The notes under the pieces are model-generated. The model saw nothing but the letters and a program-made list of their open reading frames with translations. It had not been told where the DNA came from and made no database searches. 8,993 nucleotides of DNA, from assembly GCA_902782985.1 (NCBI GenBank), contig CACZPC010000025.1, forward strand, positions 1-8,993, written 5' to 3'. This document shows, one piece after another, positions 7,151-8,993 of the stretch. The number at the start of each line of letters is the position of its first letter. Position 1 is the stretch's first letter. The translations under genes were made by a program, and so were the position numbers. Source of the DNA: Oscillospiraceae bacterium. GTDB lineage: Bacteria > Bacillota > Clostridia > Saccharofermentanales > Saccharofermentanaceae.

Positions 7151-7303
7151 GGCAGGTTTCCTGACTTGTGCCTTAAGCATTCTTCCCTTCTCAAAGCATC
7201 AAAGCTTCAATGGTATATGAAGATGCGACGCACTGACAGTAGCGGGGGCTGCCACGGATTCTCACCGTGTTCCCTTTTGACCCCTTTTACAGGGCACCGA
7301 CGG
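7151..7303 (-). promoter_or_regulatory. Cobalamin riboswitch (aptamer) controlling btuFCD
   Basis: On the minus strand the conserved elements appear in the right order. They are GGTGCC (7298-7293), GGGAACACGGTGAGAATCC (7274-7256), GGCAGCCCCCGCTACTGTCAG (7253-7233, given in outline) and the B12 box AGTCAGGAAACCTGCC (7166-7151). The peripheral region around 7195-7215 has CCATTG where many members have CCACTG. Spacing and order fit the Rfam cobalamin family. Cobalamin binding would be expected to repress btuF translation or transcription. This element is what assigns the downstream FecCD-type transporter to B12. Confidence 0.95.
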
Positions 7304-7310
7304 CAAAATC

Positions 7311-7339
7311 ATTATATAAAATGGTAAAACTCACATCAA
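7311..7339 (-). promoter_or_regulatory. Promoter of the riboswitch-btuFCD operon
   Basis: On the minus strand TTGATG (7339-7334; four of six match TTGACA) is followed after exactly 17 bases by a perfect TATAAT (7316-7311). Transcription would start near 7304, a few bases before the first conserved riboswitch element GGTGCC. Its -35 box lies immediately beside the -10 box of the divergent glycosyltransferase gene. Confidence 0.8.
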
Positions 7340-7340
7340 T

Positions 7341-7349
7341 TGTTATAAT
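7341..7349 (+). promoter_or_regulatory. Extended -10 promoter of the glycosyltransferase gene (leaderless start likely)
   Basis: TGTTATAAT is a perfect extended -10 element (TG-n-TATAAT) ending ten bases before the A of ATG 7359. The expected transcription start (about 7356-7357) leaves only two or three untranslated bases. The -35 region (about 7321-7327) is poor, which an extended -10 can compensate. No Shine-Dalgarno sequence is present. Confidence 0.6.
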
Positions 7350-7358
7350 GTACATAAT

Positions 7359-8510
7359 ATGAAAGAAGTAAACACACTTAAATCGAACAACAAGTCATGC
7401 GAGATCATTTCGAAATACAAGGAAGTGATCCTGTTATTCCTTATCTCCAGGATACTCTGGATCGCCGTGATGGTAATAGCTCCCACACCGTTCACCGAAG
7501 TCTTCGGGCTCTTTGATACGGAATCCTACAGATATATCGCCGCCAACGGCTATATCGACGAACTGACGGTATTCTTCCCGGTAATACCTCTGCTAATACG
7601 TTTTATATCGGATATCGGAGTCATTATCGTCAATAATGTCGCTTTCTTTTTCTCTTTGGTGCTTATCAGGCATCTTCTCAAAGATCACTATCATATGGAG
7701 GAATATAATACGGTGCTCGGCATCATCGCCGTATCACCTCAGTCCTTCTTCTCGACACTCGAATATACCGAATCGATATTCTTCCTGCTCACGGTTGCTT
7801 CGTTCTGTCTGTTTCTGGAGCGCAAGCATTTCCTGCTTCTGGGGCTTATCCTCGGCTTAAGCGTCGCGACCCGTAACTCGGGATCCATGCTATTCCTGGC
7901 CATATTTGTTGCTATGTGCATACTTTGGGCAAAAAAGGAGATCAGGCTTTGCAATATCCTGATGACGTACATTCCGGCGACTGTCATCAGCCTCATCTAT
8001 CCTATATATCTTCAAGTGAAGTTCGGCAACTGGAAGCTCTTCATGGACGCTCAGATGGAGTACTGGCTCAGGATATCCTCGAATATCTTCAAGACTGTAT
8101 TCATAGGATTTCAAGTACTCTTTACCGATACATATAAATACGACGGCTTTGATTTCACAATACTTAATAAGACTAACGAGGCACTGTCGCTTGCGCTTTT
8201 TATATGCACATGCATCCTGCTCTTTCTGGAGATCAGACCGATGATCCGAAGCAGAAAGATTAGTTCCGATTCAGTTGTCCTTGTACTTTATACAGTGTTC
8301 TTTCTGATAACGATCAACATGACGATCAGAGATCCTCATATCGATTGTCCCACTGACAGTTTTTACAGATATTATGCCGGGCTGTTCCCATTATATCTTA
8401 TGCTCAGACGTGTGAAGAAAAAGACTGCACTTCAATTGATCCTGCTGTGCACCCTTCCTGTGTCGATAATCACATCTTATTTCTTCTCCAAGGGTATCTT
8501 CTTCTTCTGA
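7359..8510 (+). CDS. PIG-V-like GT-C family membrane glycosyltransferase
   Basis: This 383-residue polytopic protein resembles bacterial PIG-V/GT76-type mannosyltransferase-like proteins, which move a sugar from a polyprenyl-phosphate donor on the outer face of the membrane. Family-like segments are FDTESYRYIAANGY (52-65) with D53 in the first extracytoplasmic loop, where GT-C enzymes carry the catalytic acid, FFPVIPLLIR (72-81), SPQSFFSTLEYTESIFFLLT (126-145), SVATRNSG (168-175), KFGNWKLFMDAQMEYW (221-236) and YRYYAGLFPLYLML (336-349). Around ten helices are visible. The ATG at 7359 lacks a Shine-Dalgarno sequence and sits about two bases after the predicted transcription start. The gene stands alone, with no other glycan gene in the window, so its acceptor is unknown. 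It is divergent from the btu operon and converges with the EAL gene 21 bases away. Family is fairly sure by pattern; sugar specificity is not. Confidence 0.75.
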   Translation: MKEVNTLKSNNKSCEIISKYKEVILLFLISRILWIAVMVIAPTPFTEVFGLFDTESYRYIAANGYIDELTVFFPVIPLLIRFISDIGVIIVNNVAFFFSLVLIRHLLKDHYHMEEYNTVLGIIAVSPQSFFSTLEYTESIFFLLTVASFCLFLERKHFLLLGLILGLSVATRNSGSMLFLAIFVAMCILWAKKEIRLCNILMTYIPATVISLIYPIYLQVKFGNWKLFMDAQMEYWLRISSNIFKTVFIGFQVLFTDTYKYDGFDFTILNKTNEALSLALFICTCILLFLEIRPMIRSRKISSDSVVLVLYTVFFLITINMTIRDPHIDCPTDSFYRYYAGLFPLYLMLRRVKKKTALQLILLCTLPVSIITSYFFSKGIFFF

Positions 8511-8531
8511 TACCTGATATCTTCTCTCAGA

Positions 8532-8993
8532 TCAGATATCCCTTCGGATGTTATATCTTAAGATCTCCGCTTTTACTTCAGGCGCTATCTCACTTATTAT
8601 CTCCGGCGTCGGGCGGGCGATATAGAATCCCTGAAGAAGGTCAGCACCTATCTCGATACAGGTCTTGAGCTCGGCGGATGTCTCCACGCCCTCAGCAAGC
8701 ACCAGGAAATTATTATCATGCGCGAACTGTGCTATCTCCCTTACGAAATGCTGCTTCTGCGGATTATCCTCGATGCCCGACAGCAGCATCCTGTCGACCT
8801 TAACGTAGTCAGGTGTGTACCTTAAGAGATTAACAACATTCGAATATCCGGTGCCGTAATCATCGATGGCACTCTGGATCCCAAGCTTCTTTATCTGATC
8901 CTTCATCTTCTGAAGCATCTCATCCGAAGCCTCTTTCTGCTCCGTAAGTTCCAGAACGATGCTGTCATGATATTTTCTGAGCTTGGCAGCAAC
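8532..8993 (-). CDS. EAL-domain protein (c-di-GMP phosphodiesterase), C-terminal part only
   Basis: The frame is open to the window edge, so this is the last 153 residues of a longer protein; an internal Met at 8918 is not the start because the essential EAL motif LELTE (residues 14-18 of the visible part) lies upstream of it. Further conserved segments are AIDDYGTGYSNV (the DD metal-binding motif), YVKVDR (catalytic-site lysine and aspartate), LAEGVET (metal-binding glutamate) and QGFYIARP. All residues usually needed for hydrolysis of cyclic di-GMP that fall within the visible part appear present, so it is probably active. The N-terminal part, perhaps a sensor or GGDEF domain, is outside. 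Its end is 21 bases from the end of the convergent glycosyltransferase gene, with only a weak GATATCT/AGATATC inverted repeat between and no T-tract terminator. Confidence 0.92.
   Translation of the reverse strand, partial: VAAKLRKYHDSIVLELTEQKEASDEMLQKMKDQIKKLGIQSAIDDYGTGYSNVVNLLRYTPDYVKVDRMLLSGIEDNPQKQHFVREIAQFAHDNNFLVLAEGVETSAELKTCIEIGADLLQGFYIARPTPEIISEIAPEVKAEILRYNIRRDI

Noticed and set aside
7098..7157. Pairing of the btuF ribosome binding site GGAAGGT with ACCTGCC of the B12 box (six of seven positions).
   Set aside because: This would hide the ribosome binding site when the aptamer is unfolded, that is without cobalamin, which is the reverse of expected control. It may simply reflect short G-rich and C-rich motifs.
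8516..8540. Inverted repeat GATATCT/AGATATC between the convergent glycosyltransferase and EAL genes as a bidirectional terminator.
   Set aside because: The stem is only seven base pairs and AT-rich, has an 11-base loop and lacks a T-tract on either side. It also overlaps the EAL stop codon.

Overview
The window looks like a chromosomal segment of a Gram-positive anaerobe, most likely class Clostridia (Bacillota). This is inferred from AAGGAG-type ribosome binding sites, TTGACA/TATAAT promoters, a substrate-binding lipoprotein with a Thr/Glu/Ala-rich tether, a cobalamin riboswitch and middling GC with heavy ATA/AGG codon use. The genus cannot be fixed from the sequence alone. I see no insertion sequence, phage gene, CRISPR array or plasmid function.

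Layout. Positions 1-67 (minus) hold a tRNA-Cys cut by the window edge, with its promoter at 80-108. Positions 202-4413 (plus) are a tightly overlapping three-gene operon: an ABC-2 permease, a NatA-type ATPase, and a second ABC-2 permease fused at its C-terminus to a CPBP (Rce1-like) intramembrane metalloprotease domain. Positions 7090-4373 (minus) are an overlapping btuF-btuC-btuD operon for corrinoid (vitamin B12) uptake. It is preceded by a cobalamin riboswitch (about 7151-7303) and a strong promoter (7311-7339). Positions 7359-8510 (plus) encode a polytopic PIG-V-like GT-C glycosyltransferase transcribed divergently from the btu operon. From 8993 to 8532 (minus) runs the C-terminal part of an EAL-domain c-di-GMP phosphodiesterase that continues beyond the window.

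How the genes work together. In the first operon two NatB-like membrane subunits probably pair and are powered by the ATPase; one subunit carries a complete protease active-site set, so the complex may couple export with membrane proteolysis. In the B12 operon the lipoprotein captures corrinoid, BtuC forms the channel and BtuD drives it; the riboswitch would shut expression off when cobalamin is plentiful. The two operons converge with a 41-bp antisense overlap of their last genes and no visible terminator between them.

Most interesting points: the permease-protease fusion; two genes (202 and 7359) whose best -10 boxes lie so close to the ATG that their mRNAs should be leaderless or nearly so; interlocked divergent promoters between the riboswitch and the glycosyltransferase; a BtuD ATPase with an unusually short Walker A to Q-loop segment; and a riboswitch with no terminator, which points to control of translation.
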